Below are positions 1 through 11,218 of a DNA stretch of 64,000 nucleotides, piece by piece. The stretch is from Gnetum montanum (lineage: Eukaryota > Streptophyta > Gnetopsida > Gnetales > Gnetaceae). The stretch lies in the NCBI GenBank assembly GCA_015680685.1, contig MNCI01025186.1, positions 63,050 through 127,049 of the forward strand, written 5' to 3'. Both the position numbers and the translations under genes were made by a program. Each line of letters opens with the position of its first letter. The first letter of the stretch is position 1. The notes under the pieces are model-generated. The model searched no databases and was not told where the DNA came from. It saw nothing but the letters and a program-made list of their open reading frames with translations.

Positions 1-230
1 CTACGATTCATTGAATTAATTCATTTCATGAAATATATATATATAATATATATACTACCATGATATTCGATAATTTACTTATTAAGTAAGTCCCTGTTTG
101 ATCGATAAGACCGTTCAGCGCACCTTGGATTCGTTTTCTCCAGCACGGTCCTCGCACGGATCCATGGTTAAGACTATGTACATGGATCTTCGCTCGGTAT
201 TTCCAACGACCGACGTTTTCCGTTGTTACA
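1..230 (+). repeat. LTR terminal fragment with the conserved U5 motif
   Basis: The stretch from about 85 to 230 matches, in plus orientation, the conserved end of the LTRs described below for E1, E2 and E3. Shared words include ATCGATAAGACCGTT, GGATCCATGG and GACGTTTTCCGTTG, ending in TTACA at 230. It abuts the decayed integrase end of the minus-strand pol gene that follows. Either a separate LTR in plus orientation inserted there, or this is that element's own 3' LTR carrying the same motif near its start. The AT-rich first 60 bases (TATA-type repeat) show nothing else. Confidence 0.5.
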
Positions 231-234
231 ATCA

Positions 235-3075
235 TAACTTTGTAGTTTGATTGAATCAACAACATGGATATCATTAAGAACATGCTTCTAAAGCATTAGT
301 ACATCAAAGATATCATGTATGCTTAAAAGTTATGAAGGAAAACTCATATGATACGTCACCTCTTCCATGCACTAAAGAACATCAAATGGCCTTGTAATGA
401 GATGTAAGCTAGTTTTTCTAACTAAAATTTAGCAAACCCTCTAGTAGAGAGATATAAATAAACACTTTGTTACCAACTATGAACTTAAGATATTTCCTCC
501 TATGATTTATGTAGCTTACCTAATAGTCTTAAGCTACTTTGAGTCATTTATGAATCTTCCAAATTTCGTATGTCATGTATAAAACTATATCTAAAATAAT
601 CCATCTCATATCTATAATTGCATCCTAATAGAAAGTGGTTTTGCAACGTTTAGAATATAAAACCTCATACAATGCTACTCTATAAGTCACTTATTACTTG
701 TTGTTGTAGAAAAATTTAATCAATGGTAATATACTATTCTAGTTGTTTGAAAACTATAAAGCACAAGATTAAAGCATTACTTCAAAAATCTAGTTAACTC
801 TCTCAACATTCCTATCTATATAAGAATTGTATGCTAAAATTAAATTTAGCCTATTGTCTAAGTTACTCATGAATGCTTATCAAAATTGAAAGGTACATTT
901 AGCATCATTATTAGAAATAATTTTGATAGGAATTTCATGCAATTGAATAATTTCATAGATGAATAACTATGTAGCATCCTCTATGTTTTTTGTCATCTTT
1001 AGAGCAATAAAATCAATTGACTTAGTTAACAAGTTAACAACAAAGAAGATGACATCTTTTTCATTCATAGTAGTGTGATACAAACCAATAATAAAATGTA
1101 TATTGATCATCTTTTACTTCAACTATAGAATAGTATGAGGGTATAAGTAACCACTTGGTCATTGATGCTTAATCTTAACCTACTAGAAAATTAATCACTT
1201 TTCCAATTTATGCAAAAAAATTTTTATGTCTAACCATTAATACAATTTCTCCAGCATCTGATACATCTTATCACTACCATGATGCATTAGAAACTGATTA
1301 GAACAGCTTCCTCTAACAAACAATGTCACCGTGAATCAAGTACATACACCTAATCCTTACAATGATCAACTAAATAATATCTACTATAAAAGATGAATTA
1401 CCAAACTATCTAAGCTAATTGCATCAAGTATCTCACTACTACTCTTACACGAATCTTATTTAGCACATCTAGCAAAATCATCAAGCTATGAAGCTTACTA
1501 ATTATGTGGCTCAAGGAATTCAAAACAATGTTGTTTTACTTGTCTGATATTATATGGTAAAGTTAAAATTGGCCAAATATTTAATCCACCTCCTCTTACT
1601 TAGATCTAACTATGGCTAGCTCATCAGGTACTATAGATCTTTATGATTAGTCTAGATCATTACCTACTCACCGAAAAAATAATGGCATCAAACCCTTAAG
1701 ACAAATACCATAGCTCATAACTCAAGATCATGAGTGGAATAATGTCTTATAAGGATTTAGTTTCATCAAAGCGTATGCTATCACTTTTTCCTCTTGCATA
1801 AGGATACACTCATAACCTTAAGCTAGCACATTAGTACAAATAATGTATAATTTACCTATAGTAGATGAGATTAAAGTAGTAGTAAAAATTATTCTACTCT
1901 TAAGATTTTCAAAAGTAGCCTAACATTATGAATCCCATAAGAATCCAACATCCTTCTACAATAGCTTCATAAAAGAAAAAGTGATGTGAAAAAAAAATTC
2001 AATGAACCTCCTATAGTAACCTACTAAGCTAATAACAAATCTCTCCAACATCCTTAGGGATAAGTCAATTCTTAATGACTAATATCTTAGTAGGATCCAT
2101 CATTATATCATCCTTAAAAAAATGACATGTCCTAAGAACTAGACTTTTTAATGTCGAAATGATTACTTTGAAGCTTAAGATAATAAGTGGTCCTCCTTAA
2201 GCATCTACAAAACTATTTTTAAATGTTGCTCATGAATATTCTTCAAGATTGTGTACATCAAAATGCTATCAATGAGCACACCAATAAAATCGTACAAAGA
2301 AGGTCTCATCACACTATCCATAAGATTCATGAATATAGAAAGAACATTAGTAAGTCCAAATGACAATATCATGAATCCATAATGTTTATACCAAGTCCTA
2401 AAAGATATTTTAAGGACATCCTTCCTCTTGATATGAAGTTTATGATATCCTAACTTTGTATCTATCTTTAAGAATACTCAAGCTTCTCTCAATTGATCAA
2501 ACAAATCATCTATGTAAGACAAAGAATATTTATTCTTTAAAGTCACCTAATTGATCTATCAATAATTTTTACACAACCTCATGCTACCATCCTTCTTCTT
2601 AATGAAGAAAAGAGGAGCATCCCAAACATATACACTTGGATGAATCAAGTTCTTATCCACTAACTCCTAAAATTAAATCCTTAGTTTAGGTAACTCAATA
2701 ATTAACATTCTATTTGGAACCTTAGAGATAGGTTCAATACTAGGTTTGATAGTAATCTCAAACTCAACCTCACACCTTGGAGAAAAATCAAGAAACTCTA
2801 AATGGAAGAAATCAAAGAACTTATAGATAATAGGACTTAAATTTATCCACTGCAAAGGAGAAGGTTCACTAATGAAAATTGTAAAGAAATAATGATCCTT
2901 CCACAATAAGAAGTGGAAAGATCTTAAAGAAGCCATATTCAACTTAATTTTTCATATCCTAGTATGCAAGGCCACCTAAGCACCATCATTTATCACCAAT
3001 ACAAGTTTCTCATGATAATAATCCAAGCTATTCTAATAGTAAGATAACCAATCCATATCTATGAAATCCCTTTCC
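235..3075 (-). pseudogene. Decayed Ty3/gypsy pol gene (protease end, RT, RNase H, integrase)
   Basis: Read on the minus strand, this is the pol of a gypsy retrotransposon, possibly of the chromovirus type. From about 3,075 there is a protease-end match (DMDWLSYY). At 2,942-2,673 comes the linker into RT, with EVEFEITIKP and EPISKVPNRM, typical of the region just before the RT fingers. At about 2,600-2,200 follow [13 protein letters not shown], then FGLTNVLSIFMNLMD and a decayed catalytic box (IDSILMY, where IDDILIY is usual). At about 1,000-235 lies the integrase C-terminal part, including SKRCKTTFYWD and an end resembling MLRKYV...HV. Many stops and frameshifts interrupt it, so it is inactive. 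RNase H between 2,200 and 1,500 is assumed from order and I cannot read it clearly. The clade call is uncertain. Confidence 0.7.
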
Positions 3076-3078
3076 CAG

Positions 3079-3625
3079 ATGTCATGGTAAATGTAAAATA
3101 TACATTATATTAGACATTATGCATAAGAGGATAATATATCAAACATCAAATACATGTGACATTCGACATTATGTATAAAAAAATAATAAGAAACTACATA
3201 AGGAAAAAGAAAAAGAATACTTTATTGATGTGGAATAGTGTATTTGGATCATGCATTGGGTGTTCCTTGGGATTTTCTTTCTTTGGCATCTCTCCCTTAG
3301 AAGAAATCTAGCACTACCACGATGGTTAGGCCTATAACCAGCCAAAAGGAATGGCTTGTCCCCTTCCTATCATGCTTCACCGAGCACTCAGTACTCGTCT
3401 TTACTGTCTCTACAACCCATGCTAATATGATCTCTAATGTCTAAGTATAAATAGGTCAAATCCATAAAGGCCACCTTGAGAGACATTTCCATTATTACAA
3501 TACATCCTTTTGGATCTTAATTACAACTCTCCTTTTGGGTCTTATTACACTAAACTCAAGATTAGTTATGAAGGGACACCATCTTTGTTATGTAGTGGTA
3601 CCATTTGGGAATGAGGATGTTTTAA
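3079..3625 (-). repeat. Gypsy LTR copy (same family as 50,876-51,437)
   Basis: This region aligns over its whole length with the LTR at 50,876-51,437. Shared stretches include GACATTATGCATAA, TTTATTGATGTGGAATAGTG and TAGGCCTATAACCAG. The first roughly 19 bases of the family LTR are missing and the terminal TGTTACA is decayed. Orientation is minus, by analogy with the other copy, whose primer-binding site is visible. It directly precedes the protease-RT gene to its left, so the 5' leader and gag have been lost or this is a separate insertion. Confidence 0.75.
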
Positions 3626-5750
3626 TCTATCCCCTTTAGGTTTTTTTTGTCCTTGAATGAGTCCACGTTCACTATATTTTTCAAGCTGAAATGCTCCTTT
3701 TATGATCCTATGCTCCAATAATTTGATTTCTCCTTAGGGCTTGAAGTTGTCTCTTGCTTATTCTACAAACAAAATATAAGTAGAAGAAGTTATATGAAAA
3801 ATTGAAAATTACTTTATTAATACTTACATCATTTTCTAAGATAATGACAAGAGGTGAATTAAAGGTCAACCAACCACGAATCACCTGTCTAGATATCCAA
3901 GTGAAGGTAGGCTAAATCCTTATTCTCAACTTGCATTATCCTAGATATTTTACTTATATAATTAAAATATAAATTAACTAATAAAGAAAATTATGAAAAT
4001 CATAAATAAAATTAAGGTTAAGATACTTCTTGATCTTATTTAACCTTAGGAATCAATGGAAGTAGTTGTAGTTCTGTCATAAGTGGCATATGATTGGAAT
4101 GTCTTGTTTGGGATGGAAGGGCTTGATCTTGCTTCTTCTCAACTTTTTCTTTAGAAATTGACTCTAGTAACTTGGTAACTTGATAGAATCAGACATTGTA
4201 CCAAATATAATCTATGTTCTCAATGAATAATGTTGTTGACCCATCTTCATTAATCATGGTAGAGTTATTACTAAACTATGGTTCTTGATGAGTACTATCA
4301 ATCAACATCATTTGTTCATAAATTCTAGGATTTAACTTGTCTATTGAAGATTCAAAGAAATTGGAATATGCACTAGACAATAGAAATTCATGTTAAATTG
4401 ATGAAAACATCTTCTTCAAATAAGGTTCATCTTACAAGGATTCCTTTACATATACATATTTTAAGAATTGATAAACACTACTTCCAACTTTCACATTGAA
4501 GTCTTCACAAAGGACAATTGGCACTAGATCAACATACCTTAAGAATAACTTATTCTTTAAAATTTCCTCTATTATCTTAATTAAGTAGGTTCTTTGCCAC
4601 AATCTAAAATTTGGACATGTTGATTTGGAAATTAAATGGATGTTAATCATGCATACACATCTTCCTAATAACTTGATTTTTGATATCACTACCAAAGTTA
4701 TGTGGCTTCTCTCAAACCTTGACCATTCTTTCTTTCCCATGATTTGAAGTTATGGAATTTCAAAAAATCACATCTTCTTAACTCCATTCAAATCTTTGTA
4801 CTAATTCAAACATAGCTTCTTTATGAAAGATTGTGCAACCATCCATGTTGTGATTTCTGCAAGAGGCTAATCTATATGTCTAGAAAGAAGAACTTCATAA
4901 GGACCATTTTGCTTATAAACATCTTTGTATCCCATCTTTTTCAAGTTTTATTGGAATTGGTATAGGAATTTCCATGGCAAGACTTCTTATAGGTATAAGA
5001 CATTCGCATCTGAATCTTGTAACTTTGTTAAGATGCATGAGTATCGATACTCATGTTAGCATATTATATGTTGCCACTTTCATTCTCATTTTTGGATTTT
5101 CTCTATGTTGTACTACCATATGAGTTGGTTGCAAGATGAATCAATATACATATTCTTTACTATTCTAGTTCACCAATTGATTCATTAATTAATTTTGGAT
5201 TAGTAACATCTAGCTACATTATCTAAATCTTAATGACCTTTCTACCTCCCTTAAGACATTGACTTCGGTAATGTAACTAATGATAAACCAAAGGTTAGAA
5301 AGCTAAGGCTATCTATCTCCATAGGTTAAGCACTTAGTGCTAAGGCTCAAGATGGTATAAGAGGTTAAATTTTTTGTATCCAAAAATTAGATTGTTAGGC
5401 ATGGTTAATTGTCTAAGTTATGGATTCTCAAGGCATAATTTAAGATATCGTTGAATTATTAGGTATCTAGATGATAACCTCACCATTAAGTATAGAAGGT
5501 TAAAAAAATGTTAGAAATAACTATTCATATGTTAAAAATGGATATCATATGCCCACGTTATGCTAAAATAATCTTTTTAGGGTCTCAAGTCACCATGTTG
5601 AGCAAGGAATAAAAACTAATTTTTGGAGCTCCATAAGGTATATCTGACTTCATCATTGTGTCTAGAAGATTGAAATCTATATGAAATGACTCTTTGATGG
5701 CTGAAAAATGCCTCTAGAATAAAAAATTATGGTTTCTAAAGCTGAAATTT
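3626..5750. other. AT-rich stretch without a recognised gene
   Basis: No convincing gene. A 102-codon minus-strand open frame at 4,432-4,740 and flanking frames with scattered stops (to about 4,960) read like the remains of a longer protein. I recognise no domain in them. The composition matches neighbouring decayed transposon DNA, so old transposon remnant is the likeliest origin. Confidence 0.4.
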
Positions 5751-5754
5751 TTAA

Positions 5755-5806
5755 GCACGAAAAAGAAGACTTCCCGAGAGGTCATCCATCCCAGTACTAC
5801 TCTAGA
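5755..5806 (-). pseudogene. 5S rRNA-derived fragment (3' half, with box C)
   Basis: Read on the minus strand this shows GAGTAGTACTGGGATGGATG, then ACCT, then CGGGAAGTCTTC. It corresponds to the last 50 or so bases of plant 5S rRNA (box C of the internal promoter to the 3' end), with a handful of mismatches. The first 60 or so bases of 5S, including box A, are absent. Possible sources are a 5S-derived SINE, a Cassandra-type terminal-repeat element (which carries 5S sequence in its LTRs) or a truncated 5S pseudogene. I found no second copy in the window to support the LTR explanation. Confidence 0.75.
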
Positions 5807-5964
5807 GACAACATAATTAATTATGAAATACTTATCTCACTTGCTACCAAGGAGCCAAATTTCTTTTTTTGAAAAATTTTTATCCATGTTTTACATTTAA
5901 TTTTTCCACCTATTTTCTTGGGGTTTATAAAATTTTCCATTAAGTTGATGAAAAATTTTATAGT

Positions 5965-6560
5965 TGATGGTGTCTGTGGTGCTCCATGGGAGGTAGGCTT
6001 GGGTAATGTCCATAGTGTGCATGGAGCTCTATGGGAGGCAACCTTGAGTAGTGTCCATTATGTTTGTGGAGCTCCATGGGAGGAAACCTTTAACAATGTC
6101 CATTGTATCTATAGGGCTCCATTGGAGGCAACCTTAGATGGTGTCCATGGTATCTATGAAACTCCATGGGAGGTAGCCTTGGATGGGGTTCATGATGTCT
6201 ACGAATCTCCATGGGAGGTAGCCTTGTGTGGTGTCTATAGAGATATGTGGGAGGTAGCCTTGCATGGTATCCATGGTGTCCATGAAGCTCCGCAGGAGAT
6301 AGCCTTACATGGTGTTCATGATGTCCACAAGGCTCCATGAAAGGCAACCTTGGGTAATGTCTGTAGTATTTTCGAAGCTCCATGAAAGGCAACCTTAGGT
6401 GGTATCCATGGTGTTTGCAAAGCTCTGCGAAAGGAAACCTTGTACAGTATCCATGATGTTCATGGAGCTCCATGGGAGGTAGCTTTACATGATGTCCATA
6501 GTGTCTGTGGGGCTCCATGGGAGGCAACCTTGCACGATGCCTGTAGTGTCAATGCTGCTT
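5965..6560. repeat. 45-bp minisatellite, about 13 divergent copies
   Basis: A unit of 45 bases repeats across this interval, with core GCTCCATGGGAGGCAACCTT followed by a variable GGTGTCCATGGTGTC-like part. Because 45 is a multiple of three, both strands stay open for long runs (15-residue periodic frames at 5,918-6,340 plus and 6,090-6,527 minus). The frames look like by-products of the repeat. The array lies in the flank into which element E2 inserted. Confidence 0.8.
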
Positions 6561-6763
6561 GTGGACACCGTAGACTGCCAAAATCTCTGGAGTGTTTTTC
6601 AGCAAAGGCAGTGACAATGGTGGTAGTAGAAACATTAGCAACATAGACACAAATGGTGGTGATGAAGCATAGTGAGAAACATGGTGCAAAATGTGGAGAT
6701 GGAAGTAGGTGAAGAGCACAGAAAATTATAACAGGTAGAGACATGGTAGAGACTTCAGGTGGG

Positions 6764-9038
6764 TGTAGCGACCAAAAATGTCAATGGCTAGAACACTGAG
6801 AGGTCACCGAGCGTACAACCTAACCCCAGATCTATGCGAGGGTTGTGCAAGAGAAAAATGAAAGTGGGGTGCCTTGAATGGTTTGGTCGATCAGAAAAGG
6901 ACTTAATCAATGTACGATAACCTTTTGTAAACATTTGCTTTAAAGACGTTATATGTAACTTAAGTGATAAGCGGCCAATGCAAATTGGTAGAGAGTAATG
7001 CAAAATATGATAATAGTAAAATGAAATGAAAGAGGCTTGAGTGAAAGAGTGCACTTCCCCAAGATCAAGGAATTTGATCTTTGTTTGGCTAGAAGGTGTA
7101 CAATTGATGCACAACATGGATAGGCACAACTTACAACAAAGCGGTATGGTCACAACCTCTTGAACTACAGTCAACAGCTTGCTAACAAGATCCTTCTACT
7201 TTCCAGCCTCTTTGCCATAACTAATCTCCAAAAAGCCAAAATGCCAAGATGCCAATCACAAGAAAGCCAAAATTCCCAAAAAGTTAGAAAATTCCAGGAC
7301 CCAACCTTAAATTCCAATAATAGGAAAGATGATTCCAAAAGCCAATGATGCAAAAAAGCCAACCTTCAAAGCCAACCTCTTGAACATTGTTTGTTGGGGT
7401 ATTTATAGAGCCAGGGGTAGGAGAAAAATGTGGTTTGGATGCCATGTGTCCTGGGTCCCACAGGATGCAAACGTGACTATGCTATGCTACTGTGTAATGT
7501 TGATTGTGAAGCTTGCTATACTATGATCATACCGTTCAAGTTGCATGTGCCAAAGTCCAGTGAACTGCTATGTTTCTTACAAGGAATGCCAACAGTGAAT
7601 GCAAAGTGAAGCCTGTGCTTTAGGACTACGTCTTTCCTACTCTTGCGAGTAGGGTGAAGCGTAGGGAAAACTTTGGGGATAATCAAGGGGGTGTAAAACA
7701 AAGCAAACTTGCTGATTCTATTTGTTGAAGAAATGCCAGGATGGCAATGACCATTTCCAACAAGTTCTGGAGTTAACTAGAGGCTTCTTGATGCTTTCAC
7801 ATGAGTGTTACGCTACTTACGCTACCTAGTGTATGGGCATAGCATAAGCACTTGCATGCTATGCTATGCTACATTGTGTAGTAGAGCCACCAGTGTTGAG
7901 AGAAATCTTGTCTAAAAGCTGAAAATACCTATATGAGGCCTGGCTGGGCAAGCAACTTCTATAATTGACAACTCTACCATCTATGCTAAAAGGTCCTGGG
8001 ACTTGTGAAGTTCATCCTTGGGACACTTTTAGGATTTGTGTCCCTTCTACGTTGTGCTATGCTGCATGGCATAGCACAGCGTAATAGCCAATGTGACATG
8101 AATTCCTATTCAATATGAAATTCTTTGTCAAGAAATCTTGCTTAGAACCCGAGGGGCGAAGTGGGACAGGAAATCTTGGAGGTCTGAATGTGGCCAAGTG
8201 TAATTCCCTTGCTAAAACCACTTGGCAGAGGACCTTCGTGCATTCTTACCCTACTACGCTGTGCAGCGTAGCACAACATAGGACCAAATTTGGCTTGAAT
8301 TCTAACTTACTTTGCAAAAATTTTATCACAACATGTTAGTCATGTCCTGGAGTGACAGCAGAGCAAACCTATTTAATGGTTGAAGCATGGACAAATATGC
8401 TTACTCCATCAGAGCTATCTAAGTAGGATTATTGTCAAAGTTCATCCTTGCTACGCTGTGTAGCATAGCACTTATATTGAAATGATTTCTGACAAAACTT
8501 ACCATATTTTGCTATGTCATGTTGCTCATGCATCAAGGATGAAGTGGTGTAGATATCCCAGAGGATTGAGTCATTGTCAATCGGCATCTTGGATGCCTGA
8601 TCAATCTTCCCAAGGTTTGCTATGTTGTGTAGCATAGCAGGTCTCATAGTTAGAAAACTTGTCACACTATTTCACTCATCTTGAAGACTTTCAAAAAATC
8701 CTAGCATGGTCCCTGGGTAGACTATCAATCGGGTCAAGTGTCAAGCTGGGCAAGCTAGGGGGTGTAGCAAGCTTGTTAGCTTGGGAGGTAGAAAATTTTC
8801 TAGACTATACAGTCTACTTCTAGTTCCTCTTTCATGCAAACTAGCCTTGTGGCTGGGTGCCATGTTGACTGTGCCACTGAGGGTGGTAGGCAGGCTCAAA
8901 AGCCATTATGCAAGTGTTAGGACTTCTGGAATGCCATGTTTTCGGCATGGTCTGACATGACACTGTGCATGTAGTGATCCTCACCCAAATTTCGAGACTA
9001 TGCTAAGTCATGAAAGTCCCATAATTAATAGTATTTCA
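6764..9038 (-). repeat. 3' LTR of E2
   Basis: Minus-strand LTR, starting with TGAAATACTA at 9,038 and ending with GGTCGCTACA at 6,764. It aligns end to end with 46,908-49,183. A TATA box (CTATAAATACC on the minus strand) lies at about 7,399-7,409, dividing U3 (higher coordinates) from R-U5. The U3 part carries GCTACGCT/AGCGTAGC palindromes near 7,860, 8,050, 8,260, 8,450 and 8,625. The last 150 or so bases hold the U5 motif shared by all LTRs of this group. Confidence 0.9.
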
Positions 9039-9055
9039 ATGGTCCCTCTTTGTTG
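9039..9055 (-). other. Polypurine tract of E2
   Basis: On the minus strand CAACAAAGAGGGACCAT lies immediately before the 3' LTR start. This is where the plus-strand primer for reverse transcription sits in LTR elements. Confidence 0.7.
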
Positions 9056-10440
9056 ATGTCTAGAGGATATGCTTAAGAGACTTCGACAAAGAATACGAAA
9101 CACCATGAAGAACAAGATAGCAACATCGCGCTTCAGTGCCCGCTTGGATCACACTTCACTAAATTTGAGAGTACTAGGAGAGTGATGTAGGATAGGAAGG
9201 CAAAGGATGGATTTGAGAAAATAGGTTTGGGAAAGGAATTAACGTAAAATGTGACACTTAGAAAAAATGTTGCCATAGCATGATCCCTCGTCAAAGTGCT
9301 TATGAGGGAGCCAACACACATGGGTGTATTTATTTGTTGGCCTTCGACCGCTCACTAGAGTTCTTAGAGAGGCCAAAGTGATTGAAAAGCAACTACTATG
9401 CCATTTTTTTAGGCACTTGTCATTTTTTAGCATTTTTCTCTTTTGAATTTTTGTGCTTTTCCTTTGTTGTACACCCACGTTTACTTGTAAACAACCTTGT
9501 TGTTGTTTCAAGACAGGTGTTTCCTCCCCAAGATGAGTTGTGTTACATCTGTGTGGGGCTTTGACCTACCTACAAATTCTTCCCATAGGGTGAGTTACAT
9601 TACGTCCATCTAGGACTTGGGGGTTGGGTATGTGAAAGGGATTTTTGTGCATTCGGAAATCTTGTAAAGGGGTTGTAAAAGACTGCAAGTATAGGGAATA
9701 GGGATTAAGTCAGCTGAAAGGAAGAGTAGGGTATGCACTCTCAAGTAGCTAGGCTTATCAAAGTAGGTGCTTTGGAGTAGTGTAGTACCTTGCTCTCATG
9801 GTGAAACACATCTCTAAACGATGCCATCTTGGCTTTTATCCTGCAAACACAACAGAGAGAAAACCAGAAGAAGCAACCATGAAGTGAAGTGAAGGCAAAG
9901 TCCTATTGCTCTAGACACTGCAAGAGTGACGAGTGTTGTGCTTGATGTACACAATGTCCAAAGCAGGAAAGCCAACACCAGTTCTGGTAGTGGTAGGCCA
10001 GAAAGGTTAACACTGAAGAGGCTAGGAGTGATGGTGATGCGAATGCTCAGGAATCCCCACCCAAGGAAAACATCATGTAGTCTAGCTGCAAGGTAAGAAG
10101 CCTAATAGTTAAATGTCTTTTGAACTCTAGTGATGGCAGGGGCTAGAGGGTGGCAACTTTTTGGCTAGGCCACAATAGTGCTAGGACTCCAGCAACAAGC
10201 ATTGATAGTGGGAGCTATGACCAAGATGATTGGCAGTGGTAGCGATAGCTCTTGAAGGTTAGAAAGATGTTAAACGACATCTCTGGAAGATCAACAAGAT
10301 GCCAGGGGAAGTCATGTTGTATGTGTTCTAGATGGTTTTTCGTTAGCCACATGAACTACATTCTAAAACTGCAATGTCCCACCCTGTGTTGTCTAGGAGG
10401 TTTGAAAGTGTGCACACTTGCTTGTTCACAATAGTCACAT
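9056..10440 (-). other. Untranslated spacer of E2 between integrase array and 3' LTR
   Basis: No gene is supported here. The stretch is homologous to 13,076-14,445 in E1. Shared words include GGAATCCCCACCCAAGGAAAA and ATCATGTAGT, so it is a family component and not random host DNA. Confidence 0.6.
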
Positions 10441-10469
10441 GTGCGCGCTAGGAAGCATTACACTACGAA

Positions 10470-10785
10470 CCTAGTTTAAAGTCTTGGTAGACTGTCGAAT
10501 GTGCTAGTTTAAGGTCCTAGAAAATCGTGATGTGCTAGTTTAAGGTCCTAACAAAGCGTTGTTCTAGTTTAACATCGTAGCAGATGATGGATGGCTAGTT
10601 TAAGGTCATAGCGGACCCTGTGGGTGCCAGTTTTATGTCATGGCCCAAAGACATGTTGTGCCAGTTTAACATCATGGTAGATGGTCTATGCCAGTTTATA
10701 GTCATAGTAAACTAGTTATGCCAGTTTATAGTCATAGTAGACTATCTGTGCTAGTTTTACGTCATAGCAGACGTTGGTGCTTACC
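10470..10785. repeat. Hairpin-unit array of E2, downstream of integrase
   Basis: About ten units of roughly 29-35 bp begin with CTAGTTTAA or CCAGTTTAA. Each contains a short inverted repeat around a spacer of about six bases. Clear arms are AGTC/GACT (first unit), CATC/GATG (10,573-10,586), GGTC/GACC, ATGTC/GACAT, TAGTC/GACTA and ACGTC/GACGT (10,759-10,774). Arms differ between units but stay complementary within a unit. Two units (GGTC/AATC, GGTC/AAGC) have lost pairing. Confidence 0.85.
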
Positions 10786-10819
10786 TTGCTTTGTGTTTGT
10801 TGCAATTCTTTATGTCAAA

Positions 10820-11218
10820 CATAGTATGGCTTAAGATACAAGTGGTTAATAGGATTTGCAAACTTGTTGCCACCCATATCAGCAAGTTTGAATGCCCCAT
10901 TCTCATAGGCTTTCATGACTATGAAAGGGCCTTCCCAGTTGGCTGAGAATTTTCTTATTGGTTCGTGAATAGCTTTGAGGACTAGGTCCCCTTTTTTGAT
11001 TGGCCATTAGTGTAAGTTGCAGTGATGCTTCTGCCATTGTTTATCCTGATACCATTCGATGTGACCAAGTGTTTCAGCATGCTCCTCTTCTATGGAGTCA
11101 AGATCAATAACCCTTGACTTGTTGTTTTGAGTCTCGTCCAAAACGTTCGAAAGGATCATCCGAAGTGATGGAACCTGTAGTTCAAAAGGTAACATAGCTT
11201 CAAATCCATAAACAAGTT
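10820..11218 (-). pseudogene. Integrase C-terminal part of E2 (beyond the E1 insertion)
   Basis: The minus-strand frame starts YKLVYGFEAMLPFELQVPS, the region after the integrase core in Tat-type elements. It continues to an IEEEHAETLGHIEWYQDKQ segment and a GDLVLK...NWEGPFIV chromatin-side end. It continues the integrase broken at 33,427: that part ends in a frame reading KTPYN and this part resumes with YKLVYG. The break is exactly the E1 insertion site. At least one internal stop is present. Confidence 0.85.

Noticed and set aside
4432-4740. 102-codon minus frame as an intact gene
   Set aside because: Similar-looking frames continue on either side with stops. It reads as a remnant of an unknown transposon protein.
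5918-6527. Two overlapping frames of 140 and 145 codons as protein genes
   Set aside because: Both are explained by a 45-bp tandem repeat, whose period keeps any stop-free frame open.
10470-10785. CRISPR-like array
   Set aside because: This is plant nuclear DNA. Units are divergent with no unique spacers and lie at fixed places within retrotransposons.
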